Assembly: GCA_934277435.1 (NCBI GenBank)
Contig: CAKQUE010000004.1
Location: 24,183 to 88,182 of the forward strand
DNA from: an uncultured Alphaproteobacteria bacterium
Lineage (GTDB): Bacteria > Pseudomonadota > Alphaproteobacteria > RF32 > CAG-239
Direction: 5' to 3'
Length of the DNA: 64,000 nt
How positions within the stretch are numbered: the first letter of the stretch is position 1; every line of letters begins with the position of its first letter. The translations under genes were made by a program, and so were the position numbers. Positions 41,285 through 51,217 of the stretch are shown piece after piece. The notes under the pieces were generated by a model, which saw nothing but the letters and a program-made list of their open reading frames with translations, did not search any database and was not told the origin of the DNA.

Positions 41285-42175
41285 ATGAGTTCTAAAATTT
41301 CTAAAAAATCTCAAAAGAGTGATGTAACTTTGGCTTTTCTCAAGTCTGTTAGCTGTACTCGTAAATGGTATGTGATAGATGATTTTTGCGCTCAAGAGCA
41401 AAAGCTCAGCCCGCAAGCTTTTCAGGTACTGATAAGCATATATAAGCGGACGCTGAAACAAAAGAGCGCTGCAAGAACCTCCGCATTCATTGAAACCTTT
41501 ATATTGGGTTTCAACTTTATTCCTCAGGGACTGCAAAACGCAGCTGATGTGCGTGATTGGAATCATCTTTTGCGCTGGTTTATGCAGCTTTCTGGCAATA
41601 CGGATGCTGCTGATGAAGAGGTTGCAAAAAGTCTGATTTATGACTGGTGGAAGAACCTTAGAAATAGGCATTTAGGTGAGGCTAACTTGTTTAAGCTGAT
41701 TGCTGAAACTACGGTTTTGACCGCAGAAACATGGCAGGGGATTTTTCCAAAACAAAAGCTGCTGCGTGATTTTCCGGACGAAATGCTGCTGCATTGCGGG
41801 GAAATTGACCTGCTGATTGAGAGAGGCGAGAGCAACTATGTTATTCATTATTTGAATAAGTTTGATATGGTGAACGCTGCGCCAGAGGTTAAAGCGGTAA
41901 TTTGCCGTTGGGCTGCCATGATTCCAACCAAAGAAATGCTGGAATATTTATGTGGCGCTGCGGCTAGTCCGAATAAAATCGAAAACTTCCGCATTTTTGC
42001 CATCCATCCGTTGGGACTGCTCTTCTTGATGCAAAAAGACTGTTTTGGTCTGATTGCGCAAATGGAAAAGCCTTTTAGGGCGGTGGTGAATGATTATCCG
42101 TCTGTCTTTACCAGCTTTGCCAGCCGTGAAACTTATGCCAGTTGTCTGAGTAAGGCTCTTGATGAGGCTATTTAG
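41285..42175 (+). CDS. Hypothetical protein
   Basis: A 296-residue, mainly alpha-helical protein without signal or membrane segment. It starts MSSKISKKSQKSDVTLAFLK and contains several Trp residues (NWHLLRWFMQL-like, DWWKNLRNRH). I do not recognise the family. Monocistronic between two terminators. The clean frame and the matching terminator support it as a real gene; no function proposed. Confidence 0.65.
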   Translation: MSSKISKKSQKSDVTLAFLKSVSCTRKWYVIDDFCAQEQKLSPQAFQVLISIYKRTLKQKSAARTSAFIETFILGFNFIPQGLQNAADVRDWNHLLRWFMQLSGNTDAADEEVAKSLIYDWWKNLRNRHLGEANLFKLIAETTVLTAETWQGIFPKQKLLRDFPDEMLLHCGEIDLLIERGESNYVIHYLNKFDMVNAAPEVKAVICRWAAMIPTKEMLEYLCGAAASPNKIENFRIFAIHPLGLLFLMQKDCFGLIAQMEKPFRAVVNDYPSVFTSFASRETYASCLSKALDEAI

Positions 42176-42183
42176 AATTTGAA

Positions 42184-42218
42184 AAAAACTCTCCTTATTG
42201 GTTAAGGAGAGTTTTTTT
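42184..42218. terminator. Bidirectional terminator
   Basis: AAACTCTCCTTA/TAAGGAGAGTTT stem with short loop and A/T runs, between convergent genes. Confidence 0.85.
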
Positions 42219-42219
42219 G

Positions 42220-43053
42220 TTACTCACTAAAGTTTTTTCGCAGCAGTTCAATTTCGGTAGCGTATCCAGCCAAATCATTAGGTGTTTCTAAAACAAACGG
42301 CAGATTTTTTACGGCAGGGTGGTTGATAAAGCGAATCAGCGGTTCAGCACCAATCTCTCCGGCTCCGATTTTAGCGTGGCGGTCTTTGTTAGAGGCAAGC
42401 GGCATCAAGCTGTCGTTTAAGTGAATAGCTTTCAAATGCTGCAGTCCGATTATTTTATCAAATTCGGTCATTACCCCGTCCAGATTATTTATGATATCAT
42501 AACCGGCGGCAAAAACATGACAGGTGTCAAGGCAGACGCCAAGTTTGTCTTTTAGTTTAACGCCGGCGCGAATTTCTGCCAGTTCTTCAAAACTACGCCC
42601 AATTTCCGAGCCTTTGCCAGACATGGTTTCTAACAAAACAATAGTGTTTTGCTCCGGTGTCAAAATATGGTTAAGCAAGTCAATAATCATGGCTATACCC
42701 ATGCTAACGCCTTGCCCAACATGCGAACCGGGGTGAAAATTGTAGTAATTGTGCGGAATAAGCTCCATACGCTTGAGGTCGTCACTAAAAACCATCTCGG
42801 CAAATTCTCGGGTTTGCGGATTATCCGAGCACGGATTGAGCGTATACGGCGCGTGAGCAACAACAGGCGCAAAATGATTTTCGGCTGCTAAAGCGCGGAA
42901 CTTTGCCACATCAGCGAGGTCTATATCCTTAGCTTTGCCGCCCTGTGGATTGCGGGTAAAAAATTGGAAAGTATCGGCTTTGATGGATAAAGCTTCTTTA
43001 CCAATATGCGCAAAACCTTTAGAAATGGAGAGATGACAACCGATATGCAGCAT
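42220..43053 (-). CDS. nfo: Endonuclease IV (AP endonuclease)
   Basis: A 277-residue DNA repair enzyme that cuts at abasic sites. Metal ligands are in the conserved segments NFHPGSH, LLETMSGKGSE, VCLDTCHVFAAGYD, HLNDS and DRHAKIGAGEIG. N-terminal IGCHLSISKG is typical. It is transcribed after the NfeD/SPFH pair, nine bases downstream. Confidence 0.95.
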   Translation of the reverse strand: MLHIGCHLSISKGFAHIGKEALSIKADTFQFFTRNPQGGKAKDIDLADVAKFRALAAENHFAPVVAHAPYTLNPCSDNPQTREFAEMVFSDDLKRMELIPHNYYNFHPGSHVGQGVSMGIAMIIDLLNHILTPEQNTIVLLETMSGKGSEIGRSFEELAEIRAGVKLKDKLGVCLDTCHVFAAGYDIINNLDGVMTEFDKIIGLQHLKAIHLNDSLMPLASNKDRHAKIGAGEIGAEPLIRFINHPAVKNLPFVLETPNDLAGYATEIELLRKNFSE

Positions 43054-43062
43054 TTTTTCCTC

Positions 43063-43506
43063 TTATTCAATAATCAAAATCAAACTATCTTTAACACCCA
43101 CAACTTTAGCTGTGTCGCCTTGCTTGAAAGCTTTTTGGCATGAGGCCAGCCAATAGGTGTCGCCGATTTTTACTTTAGTGCGGTTGTCGGTAGCGTCTTC
43201 GGCAACCGTAACCAGCTGTCCAACATACTGTTCAGCAGTGTTGTTCAGATTTTTATATTCGGCAGGTACTTGCGCCTTGTTAAACACATAGCGGTATACG
43301 GCCACGCCGATAACGGCAAAAATACCAGACGCAATGGCAAATATAATCAGTTGGGTTGTCAATTCCAGCGGCAAAAAATAAACGGCTACACCAACGATAA
43401 AAGCGGCAAAACCAAACCAGATTAAATATACGCCAGGCACAATCAGCTCTAATAAAGAAAGAGCCAAACCGACGATTATCCAGTTAACAACAGGAGAGTT
43501 AAACAT
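43063..43506 (-). CDS. NfeD family membrane protein
   Basis: A 147-residue protein with three to four membrane segments (about 5-25, 30-50, 52-75) followed by a C-terminal OB-fold domain (about 85-145: VGQLVTVAEDA, VKIGDTYWLASC, KVVGVKDSLILII). Short NfeD (NfeD1b) proteins partner with SPFH proteins in membrane microdomains. It starts seven bases after the SPFH stop. Confidence 0.88.
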   Translation of the reverse strand: MFNSPVVNWIIVGLALSLLELIVPGVYLIWFGFAAFIVGVAVYFLPLELTTQLIIFAIASGIFAVIGVAVYRYVFNKAQVPAEYKNLNNTAEQYVGQLVTVAEDATDNRTKVKIGDTYWLASCQKAFKQGDTAKVVGVKDSLILIIE

Positions 43507-43512
43507 TGTTTG

Positions 43513-44451
43513 TTACTCCTTGTTTGCTGTTTTTTTAGCAGCAGGTTTAGTGTTCATCACATCTTTTACTAATTCTGAAATTCCGGCAACCGTACCCATA
43601 ACCTGTGTGGTGTCAACCGGCAACATCAGCAGTTTTTCATTTGGCGAAGTTACAATGCCTTGCAAAGCGCTGATATATTGCTGTCCTAAAAAGTAGGATA
43701 GGGATTTTGGATCGCCTTTGGCAATGGCGTCAGAAATAAGCTGAGTTGCCATAGCTTCGGCTTGGGCAGAGCGCTCACGGGCTTCAGCCTCGCGGAAAGC
43801 AGCTTCTTTTTTACCTTCGGCTTCCAAAATTACTGATTGTTTAGAACCTTCTGCTTGCAAAATCTCGGCTTGACGCAAACCTTCTGCCTCCAAAATGTTG
43901 GCGCGTTTTTCACGTTCGGCTTTCATCTGGCGAGCCATAGCGTCAATCAAATCTTTTGGCGGAGTAATGTCTTTAATTTCTACGCGGGTAACTTTTACAC
44001 CCCAAGGAATTGTGGCCTCATCAACCACAGAAAGCAGCTTTTGATTGATGATGTTGCGCTGAGAAAGCAATTCGTCGATTTCCATACTACCGATAACCGT
44101 ACGAATGTTGGTCATAACCAAATTCATAATGGCGTAGTCTAAATCTTCTACCTGATACGCAGCTTTTGTGGCGTCTTGGATTTGGTAAAACAGCACACCA
44201 TTAACGGTCACCATGGCGTTATCTTTGGTGATAACTTCTTGCGATGAAACTTCCAAAACCTGTTCCTTGCGATTGATTTTGGCGCCGATAGTTTCTAGTA
44301 CTGGAATTAATATATGAAATCCAGGGTGCAGAGAGCGGGTAAAACGGCCAAAATTTTCGACAGTGTATTCATATCCTTGACGGACAATAACCACAGATTT
44401 AACTAAAACAACAAAAACAAGTGCAATGAGCACAATGGCTAAAGTTTCCAT
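43513..44451 (-). CDS. SPFH/stomatin-like protein (QmcA type)
   Basis: A 312-residue protein with an N-terminal membrane segment (1-20), an SPFH/band 7 domain (about 25-180: GYEYTVENFGRFTRSLHPGFHIL, SQEVITKDNAMVTVNG) and a long Ala/Glu coiled coil with repeated ILEAEG segments (about 205-240). It scaffolds membrane microdomains and regulates membrane proteases. Paired with NfeD. Matches QmcA/HflC-like length. Confidence 0.9.
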   Translation of the reverse strand: METLAIVLIALVFVVLVKSVVIVRQGYEYTVENFGRFTRSLHPGFHILIPVLETIGAKINRKEQVLEVSSQEVITKDNAMVTVNGVLFYQIQDATKAAYQVEDLDYAIMNLVMTNIRTVIGSMEIDELLSQRNIINQKLLSVVDEATIPWGVKVTRVEIKDITPPKDLIDAMARQMKAEREKRANILEAEGLRQAEILQAEGSKQSVILEAEGKKEAAFREAEARERSAQAEAMATQLISDAIAKGDPKSLSYFLGQQYISALQGIVTSPNEKLLMLPVDTTQVMGTVAGISELVKDVMNTKPAAKKTANKE

Positions 44452-44512
44452 AATTTTCTCCTTTATAAAATAATAACAATGCTGTTAGTGTAGCCGCATT
44501 TTATTTTAATTA

Positions 44513-44545
44513 CAATAAAAAAAATCCCAACGTGCGGTTGGGATT
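44513..44545 (-). terminator. Terminator of the giant repeat protein
   Basis: AATCCCAAC/GTTGGGATT stem with five-base loop followed by eight T residues on the minus strand, 20 bases past the stop. Confidence 0.85.
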
Positions 44546-44566
44546 AATTTTAACTAAACAATGTGT

Positions 44567-47500
44567 CTATTTAGTGTTTTGTTTGAATTTTTTAAGGTTT
44601 TTGAAAATTCTCAAAACTACTGAACGAGAACCTATTTCATTTGCTGATAGTTTGCCGGTTACATTGCCTTCGCTGTCTTTTACTTCAACAACGCGATCAC
44701 CGGTTTTGGATAATTTGGTGTATGAAACAGACGAACCATCAGCATGACGAACGGTTATGACTTTATCCCTTTCTCCGTCGTTATCAACATCCACTTCTGT
44801 ATTTGTTTCTGAAGAACCATCTTTATAAAACTGGGTTTTGGTGCGCCCAATTTCTTTATTAGCTTCATCATAATAAGTTACATTGGTGGATTCTGAATTT
44901 TTAACAATCTTTGCTTTGTATAAAGTTTTATTGCCATATTCATCGGTAATGGTCAGGTTTGCATTTTTGCCTATTTTTACACCATTAGCTTCGTTAAAGG
45001 CAGATATAGCGGCTATTGAATTTTCGGCTTCTACTTCGCCTTTTAGACCTTTCAGTTTATCTATACGGCCCTGAACGTGGTATTTTTGTTTTTCAACAAC
45101 TTCTTCTGTTGTTTCCTGTTTTTGTCCCTCTGTATTTTCAGTCGATGCAGTATTTTCGCTATTGGAAACAGGTTCTAATGCTTCCTGTTTTTGTCCCTCT
45201 GTATTTTCAGTCGATGCAGTGTTTTCGCTATTGGAAACAGGTTCTAATGCTTCCTGTTTTTGTCCCTCTGTATTTTCAGTCGATACAGTATTTTCGCTAT
45301 TGGAAACAGGTTCTAATTTGTGGGAACCGGCGTCGCTAGCAGAATGACCGCCGTTGTGGTGCTGAGCGTGTTCTGCCTGCCAAACTTGTAGATTATGTAC
45401 TCTGGCGCTGTGGTCGTTAGCCCATTCTTGGATTTGAGAACGCTGTTCGTTATTAAGTTTGGCGTTATCAACTAATTTAGCCAATTCATGCTGACGATAG
45501 AAGTGGTTGTCGCCTTCTTTGATAACCCCCATTTCTCTCAGCATTTCATTGGCATTTTTAGCATCAATGCCAAAAGAATCTAAACGTTGCGCTGCACTGT
45601 CTGCATTATTCCAGCTTTCTTGAACCGCGCTGATTTTGTTTGTTTCCACATCTTTAGCGGCTGAAGAGATTGATTTGCCAACATTTTCACCATTTTTGCC
45701 TTCTTCGGCGGCAGTGTTGCCATGTTCTCCTAAATGAATGTATTCGGTAGCGGCAGCAGCGGTCAAACCTATGGCTGCACCTGATACGGCGGCTACAAAA
45801 GCTGTTTTAGGGTTAGATTTGCGAGCTAATTCTGCGCTTTTATAAAGAACGTTGGCTTGCATTGCATCAATATTTGGCGCAACTTCTCGCATAGTGGCAG
45901 AAAATTCTTCAGGAGAAGCTGCTTTTTCAATTTTTTGGATTACTTCATCGGTTGCTTTAACGCCGTTTTGTTCCAAGATTCTTTTAATTTCTTTGCGGGC
46001 AGAGCGGAGATTGTTGTATTCGGACAATCCTTTTACCATACCAATACCTAAAGATGACATCATGCTGACAGCGCGCCGCGGAGAAGAAATAATTTTCCCA
46101 AAACCGGCTTTGATTGCACCGCCAACAGAAGTAACCTGTTGTGAAGCTTCTGCAACATTTGTAATATGTTCTCCGGCGTTGCCAGCTACTTCATTAAACA
46201 AATGTCCGCTAATACCGCTTTGCATTGCCAGACCGCCGTCTAAAACGGCAGCTCCAGTAAAGCCCACAGAAATTGCGGTAGAAGCAACTTGACCAACTAA
46301 GGTAAGCAGCTGAGCTCGATTTTCTTTTTTGGATAAATGTTTTATAAAATCTTTGAAGTTGCCGCCTTCTTTTTCTTTGTATTGCTTATAGGATTTACGA
46401 ATGGTGTTAGTTGTTTTTATTGCAGAATACGCAGCTAGACCGACTGGACCGAAAAGTGCGCTGACAGCCGCAGTTTTTGCCATATTCAAACCAATGGTTT
46501 TAACAAAACTAAAAGCTTTGTGCATTTTAGGGTGCTTTTGCGCAAAATTGTTATTCCATTTGCTAAAGCGTTTGGAAACAGATGGCGCTTCAATTAAGCG
46601 AGCAATACGATTTTGTTTGATACCGGTTCGGTTTAAAAGCTGAGTTTGAGCCATAACAACAGAATTTTCTAAAAGCTGTTTGTTGTTGTATGGACCGTTA
46701 AAATCCGGAAATTTAGCCAAATGTTCGGTCAAATGCTTTTGAAACTTTTGCTGTAGTTCTTTTTCTTCATCAGACAAAACAATTCCGTTTTCAGCATTTT
46801 GCAAAATGGCATTCAAATTTTGCGGAGAAATTTGATTTTTTTCGCAAAATTCAACCAGCGCCTGTTGTTTCAGATATTCGGCGTTGACCATGGCCTTAAA
46901 TTCTTCGGCATTATTGTTCAAAGTTTCTTGAAAAACGGCCGAGCCATTTTCATCAGGTTCTTTATCTGATAATCCAAAGATGGTGGTGCGCTGCAGTGTG
47001 TCAAGAATTTCATGGCGTTTGTCATTGTTCGGCAAAGAAGCCATTATGGCAGACAATGAGCTCATGGTGGGTTTTACATCAGCTTTTTTAGCCGCTTCAG
47101 CCCAAAGGCTTTCATTTTTTTCTAATTGTTCCAGAGATAGATTTTTGATATCTTCTAACTTGTTATTTTTATCAAATTCTTTTAGCTTTTCTGTGACAGT
47201 CTTTTGCAACTCTTGATTGCGTTTTTTTGCTTCTTTGCTAAGTTCGGAAGCATTGCTGATAGCTAAATAATCTTGTAAAGCAACGGCGTTTTCTTCAACC
47301 ACATATTCAGGACTTATATTAGAGAGAATAACTTCAACTTGCTGTTCGATATCTGCAATTTCTTTTTGTTGGATTTCGTTTGGATTTTTTTGATTTTTCA
47401 GTTCGGTGTAGTGCTTATAAACATTATAAGACGGTAGACTGATAACGGAAATATCGCCGCGGAATTGTGCTGATAAATTTGGAGATTCCTTTGGTTGTTT

Positions 47501-47797
47501 CTGCGAATTTTTTAATTCTTCTGCAGAAGAGTTATCTTGGTCAATTTTGGCTTTTTGTTCTTGAGCTTTTCGCAAAACAGCTTCAGCGCTGTTATTGTGT
47601 CCATAGTTGGAGGCAAAAGCTATAATATTATCCAAATTGTCGGGATCAAAATCAGCTGAACTTTCGGCCAATTCGTTAAGTCGACGCATAATGGCTTCTT
47701 TTTGTTCATCAGAAATCGGTTTCTGCTCTTTTTCTTGTTGCAGGGCCGTATTAATGTGGTTATATAATTCTTTATTTTTATCAGCTTGTTCAACCAT
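44567..47797 (-). CDS. Giant hypothetical protein with three 23-residue repeats
   Basis: A 1,076-residue protein from ATG 47797 (GGAG ribosome site). Residues 1-400 are Glu/Gln/Asn-rich helices; residues 430-580 and 680-700 hold hydrophobic Ala/Gly-rich segments (AVSALFGPVGLAAYSAIK, VASTAISVGFTGAAVLDGGLA, AAVSGAAIGLTAAAATEYI) that may be membrane or packed helices. A Ser/Glu/Asn-rich region with three nearly identical 23-residue repeats (LEPVSNSENTASTENTEGQK) lies at about 830-905; the C-terminus has a small beta-rich part (DEYGNKTLYKAKI). No signal peptide. Family not recognised; possibly a surface, injected or scaffold protein. Confidence 0.7.
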   Translation of the reverse strand: MVEQADKNKELYNHINTALQQEKEQKPISDEQKEAIMRRLNELAESSADFDPDNLDNIIAFASNYGHNNSAEAVLRKAQEQKAKIDQDNSSAEELKNSQKQPKESPNLSAQFRGDISVISLPSYNVYKHYTELKNQKNPNEIQQKEIADIEQQVEVILSNISPEYVVEENAVALQDYLAISNASELSKEAKKRNQELQKTVTEKLKEFDKNNKLEDIKNLSLEQLEKNESLWAEAAKKADVKPTMSSLSAIMASLPNNDKRHEILDTLQRTTIFGLSDKEPDENGSAVFQETLNNNAEEFKAMVNAEYLKQQALVEFCEKNQISPQNLNAILQNAENGIVLSDEEKELQQKFQKHLTEHLAKFPDFNGPYNNKQLLENSVVMAQTQLLNRTGIKQNRIARLIEAPSVSKRFSKWNNNFAQKHPKMHKAFSFVKTIGLNMAKTAAVSALFGPVGLAAYSAIKTTNTIRKSYKQYKEKEGGNFKDFIKHLSKKENRAQLLTLVGQVASTAISVGFTGAAVLDGGLAMQSGISGHLFNEVAGNAGEHITNVAEASQQVTSVGGAIKAGFGKIISSPRRAVSMMSSLGIGMVKGLSEYNNLRSARKEIKRILEQNGVKATDEVIQKIEKAASPEEFSATMREVAPNIDAMQANVLYKSAELARKSNPKTAFVAAVSGAAIGLTAAAATEYIHLGEHGNTAAEEGKNGENVGKSISSAAKDVETNKISAVQESWNNADSAAQRLDSFGIDAKNANEMLREMGVIKEGDNHFYRQHELAKLVDNAKLNNEQRSQIQEWANDHSARVHNLQVWQAEHAQHHNGGHSASDAGSHKLEPVSNSENTVSTENTEGQKQEALEPVSNSENTASTENTEGQKQEALEPVSNSENTASTENTEGQKQETTEEVVEKQKYHVQGRIDKLKGLKGEVEAENSIAAISAFNEANGVKIGKNANLTITDEYGNKTLYKAKIVKNSESTNVTYYDEANKEIGRTKTQFYKDGSSETNTEVDVDNDGERDKVITVRHADGSSVSYTKLSKTGDRVVEVKDSEGNVTGKLSANEIGSRSVVLRIFKNLKKFKQNTK
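45113..45318. repeat. 69-bp tandem repeat inside the giant gene
   Basis: Three in-frame units of 69 bp (starts 45113, 45182, 45251) encoding 23-residue repeats with only a few base differences; copy number could vary between strains. Confidence 0.9.
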
Positions 47798-47987
47798 TTT
47801 GTTTCTCCATATATAATCCAATTTTAGTTAGTATAGCGCAGATTTTTGTTTTTTGCAATAAAAAATGACAAAAAAAATTTTTGTACATTTTTGAGGCAAA
47901 CAGTGGGGTAATTCATTTTTGTACTATACTTTTTTGTTAGATATGATATAAAAACTTAGTTTAAGATATATTAATCAGGTGAAAAAA

Positions 47988-49451
47988 ATGGAAATAAAAA
48001 GAAAATGGACTCTGTTTTTGTTACTTAATCTGCTGTTGTGGAGTGCAGTGCCTCTTTTACGTTTGAGTTTGCCGATGGATACGCAAGAAGCTATTGTTTG
48101 GGGCAAATACAGTTTGCTCGGGACTACTAAACATCCGCCGTTTTCCGGTATAATAGCTTATTATTTTTATTTGTTGTTTGGCAAAGCAGACGGTGCGATG
48201 TATTTGCTTAGCCAAATTTTTGTGGCTTTGGGGCTTGTGTATATTTATAAATTGGCAAGTTTGTTTGTTGATAAAAATAAAGCTGTTTTGGCTTCTATGC
48301 TGCAGCTTGGGGTAATCTACTATAATTTTTCCAGTGTTGAATACAATGTAAATGTTATTTCACTATCTTTGTGGCCGATGAGCGCTTATTATTTTTGGCA
48401 GGCCTATCAGCAAAACAAGCTGAAAGACTGGGTTTTGTTTGGTCTGTTGTGCGGAATCAATCTGCTTAATAAATATACAGGTGCGTTGCTGCCGGCGGCT
48501 ATAGGCGTTTTTTTGCTGAGTTCTAAAAAAAGTCGGAAGCAATTGTTGAATTATAAAGCATATCTGGCGGTTGTTTGTGCCGTGCTTTTGTTTGTTCCGC
48601 ACATATGGTGGCTGGCGGAGCATAATTTTGAAACTTTGGACTATTTTTTGATGCGTAATACCAATAAAGTTATGAGCAGCGAATGGCGTCATTTATGGTA
48701 TCCGTTGAAATTTGCCGGTGGTCAGCTGCTTTTTGTGTTGGCAGCCTTGTTGAGCTATGCCGTGTTTTATAAAATTTCAGAAAAAGAAGAACGTCCATCT
48801 CTTAAAGATGAAAAAAGCAGATTTTTGCTGATTTGCGGATTTATGCCGATGTTGGTGTTTATGACCATCAGCTTGATTGCTGGTACTCCGCTTAAGAGTA
48901 TGTGGGGGTTTCCATGCCAATTTTTGGTGGGTTTGATGCTAGTATATTTTTGGCCTGCTAAAATCAATGAGGCCAAAGCTAGTCGCTATTCTTTGATTAT
49001 GGCTGGTTGGAGCTTGCTTTTTGCGTTTGCATATGGCGCGCAGTGCCTGCTGACGACCAGTGAGCGCTTTCGTTCTGATTGTCCGACTATGGTTAAAATC
49101 TTGGAACAAAAATGGACCGAGCGCACTGGTGGTCAAAAATTGGAATATATTGGCTCTGATGTTTGGTTTGCCAATATGTTTACGTTGTATGCTGACCATG
49201 ATGTTAAGCCGATGATTTGGTTGAACCCGAATAATAATCCTTGGTTTGATGCCGCTGATTTTGAAGAAAAAGGCGCGTTTGTGGTGACGTCAAATTATAA
49301 TGAATATATGAAATATAAAAACAAATTTGGAGATAAACTTACTTCTCCTCAGAATATTAAAGTTGCATATTCCAACTTTTTGGGAAAAGTGAAGGTCCGT
49401 GATATATTTTATGGATTTTATAATGTGAAGGAGTCTAAAAATGCCGAATAA
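47988..49451 (+). CDS. ArnT-like membrane glycosyltransferase (GT39/GT83)
   Basis: A 487-residue integral membrane protein from ATG 47988 (AGGTG at good spacing; a GTG at 47979 is in frame). About ten membrane segments; the first loop contains the acidic pair typical of polyprenyl-phosphate sugar transferases (PMDTQEAIVWG) and the KHPPFSG segment of the ArnT/GT83 type. It would move a sugar from undecaprenyl phosphate to lipid A or another envelope acceptor. First gene of the operon with GT2, deacetylase and GtrA, overlapping the GT2 start by 11 bases. Confidence 0.82.
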   Translation: MEIKRKWTLFLLLNLLLWSAVPLLRLSLPMDTQEAIVWGKYSLLGTTKHPPFSGIIAYYFYLLFGKADGAMYLLSQIFVALGLVYIYKLASLFVDKNKAVLASMLQLGVIYYNFSSVEYNVNVISLSLWPMSAYYFWQAYQQNKLKDWVLFGLLCGINLLNKYTGALLPAAIGVFLLSSKKSRKQLLNYKAYLAVVCAVLLFVPHIWWLAEHNFETLDYFLMRNTNKVMSSEWRHLWYPLKFAGGQLLFVLAALLSYAVFYKISEKEERPSLKDEKSRFLLICGFMPMLVFMTISLIAGTPLKSMWGFPCQFLVGLMLVYFWPAKINEAKASRYSLIMAGWSLLFAFAYGAQCLLTTSERFRSDCPTMVKILEQKWTERTGGQKLEYIGSDVWFANMFTLYADHDVKPMIWLNPNNNPWFDAADFEEKGAFVVTSNYNEYMKYKNKFGDKLTSPQNIKVAYSNFLGKVKVRDIFYGFYNVKESKNAE

Positions 49452-50409
49452 ATTGGTGAGTATCGTAATTTCTGCCTATAATGAGCAAGATAATGTGAAC
49501 GAGCTTTATAAGCAGCTGGTGCAAAATTTGCAAAAAGTGAAAAATGTTGATTTTGAATTTTTGTATGTTGATGACGGCAGTTCGGATAAAACGTATGCTA
49601 ATTGCCTGAAATTACAAAATAAAGATGCCCGTGTTAAAGTTGTACAGCTAAAACGTAATTTTGGACACGAAATCGCCATGACGGCAGGTATGGATTATGC
49701 CAAAGGTGACGCTGTAATCTTTATGGATTCTGATTTGCAGCATCCGCCGGTTTATATCCCGAAAATGATAGAACTTTGGCAAAAGGGCAAAGAAATTGTT
49801 TTGACAAAGCGTTTGGATAATAAAGCGACTTCAAAGTTTTATAAATTTTGCGCCAAGACTTTTTACTTTATATTAAACAAGCTTTCAGATACCAAAATTA
49901 TGGAAAGTGCGCCTGATTTTAGATTGCTTGACCGTAAATATGTGGATTTTTTGAAAGGTTTTAATGAGCAAGACCGCTTGTTTAGAGGGCTGTTGAGCTG
50001 GATTATGCCGCAAGACAACGTGGCGATGATTGATTTTGTGGCGCCGGAACGTTTTAGCGGCGAATCAAAGTATAACTTTATCAAATCGCTGCATTTGGCA
50101 ATTAACAGCATTGTGCAGTTTTCTGTGTTGCCGCTGCGGCTGGCGATTTATTTGGGACTAATAGCGGCGACGGTAGCTTTTTTGCTGGGGGTTTATGTGT
50201 TTGCCGAGCACTTCTTTATGCATAATCCAACTCCAGGTTACGCCACGATTATGATAACGGTGATTTTCCTAGGTTCGGTGCAGCTGATTTGCTTGGGAAT
50301 AATCGGTGAATATATCGGTAAAATTCATATGGAAGTGAAAAAACGTCCGCTGTATATGGCGGATTATGTGACGAAAGATGAAAAAAATGACGTTGCAAAA
50401 GATATTTAA
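49441..50409 (+). CDS. Polyprenyl-phosphate glycosyltransferase (GT2, FlmF2/ArnC-like)
   Basis: A 322-residue GT2 enzyme: SIVISAYNEQDNV at the start, VDDGSSDKT and MDSDLQHPP (metal and nucleotide binding), then two C-terminal membrane spans (about 230-260 and 270-295). The layout is of ArnC/DPM/FlmF-type enzymes that load a sugar onto undecaprenyl phosphate. Substrate is not readable, but the neighbouring YdjC-type deacetylase suggests an N-acetylhexosamine. Confidence 0.88.
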   Translation: MPNKLVSIVISAYNEQDNVNELYKQLVQNLQKVKNVDFEFLYVDDGSSDKTYANCLKLQNKDARVKVVQLKRNFGHEIAMTAGMDYAKGDAVIFMDSDLQHPPVYIPKMIELWQKGKEIVLTKRLDNKATSKFYKFCAKTFYFILNKLSDTKIMESAPDFRLLDRKYVDFLKGFNEQDRLFRGLLSWIMPQDNVAMIDFVAPERFSGESKYNFIKSLHLAINSIVQFSVLPLRLAIYLGLIAATVAFLLGVYVFAEHFFMHNPTPGYATIMITVIFLGSVQLICLGIIGEYIGKIHMEVKKRPLYMADYVTKDEKNDVAKDI

Positions 50410-51217
50410 CGCTGATGATTTTGGTATTAGCAAAGGTGTGAACGCCGCTATTGTCAAAGCTCATCGTGAAGGGATTTTGAACAGCGCAAGTTTGATGATA
50501 AATCAAAAATATGCTGCCGAAGCCATAAAGTTGGCAAAAGAAATGCCTGAGTTGGAAATGGGGCTGCACGTTAACTTGACCAATGAATATCCAGCCGCAT
50601 CGGCGCAAGAAATTCCGCTGCTGGTGGACGGGCAGGGCAAGCTTAAAAACGGCTTTGTCAATTTGCTGCTACTTTCGTTTTTTAAACCGCGTCAGTTGCG
50701 GCAGCAGGTTGAAATTGAAATGCGTGCGCAAATTGCTAAATATCTGACGACAGGTTTGCCGTTGCAGCATTTGGACAGTCATCGCCATGTGCATATGATT
50801 CCGCAAATTTTCAAAGCTATGCGCAAGTTGCAAAAAGAGTTTGAAGTTCCTCGCATTAGGGTGATGAATGAAAATATTTTCAACACTTTGAAATATAACC
50901 ATAATAAAAGTTGGCTGTTTGACGGCGCGTTGATAAAATATGTTTTGCTGCGCTTTTTATGCTGGTGGAACGGTTACAAAAACGATGTATATTTTTATAC
51001 GCTGATGTATACTTGCAAAATTGCTAAAGAGCAGTTTAGCGGCGTGAAAATTCCTCAAGGCTATAAAGCCGTGGAAATTATGATTCACCCAGGAATGCCG
51101 GAAATTGATAAGCAATATCCAGAAGATGTGTGGGATGAAAATATTTTGTCGCCGTATCGCACGGTTGAGCTGGAAACTTTGCTGGATAAAAAAGTGCCGG
51201 AGGGGATAAATGATTAA
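50378..51217 (+). CDS. YdjC/ChbG-family carbohydrate deacetylase (NaxD-like)
   Basis: A 279-residue deacetylase with the family metal site NADDFGIS at the N-terminus, GLHVNLTNEYP, and HLDSHRHVHMIPQI in the middle, plus EIMIHPGMPE. ATG 50387 is an alternative start. In Francisella the YdjC-family enzyme NaxD removes the acetyl group from undecaprenyl-phosphate-linked GalNAc before lipid A transfer; the gene order here matches that pathway. Overlaps the GT2 gene by 32 bases and GtrA by eight. Confidence 0.88.
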   Translation: MKKMTLQKIFNADDFGISKGVNAAIVKAHREGILNSASLMINQKYAAEAIKLAKEMPELEMGLHVNLTNEYPAASAQEIPLLVDGQGKLKNGFVNLLLLSFFKPRQLRQQVEIEMRAQIAKYLTTGLPLQHLDSHRHVHMIPQIFKAMRKLQKEFEVPRIRVMNENIFNTLKYNHNKSWLFDGALIKYVLLRFLCWWNGYKNDVYFYTLMYTCKIAKEQFSGVKIPQGYKAVEIMIHPGMPEIDKQYPEDVWDENILSPYRTVELETLLDKKVPEGIND

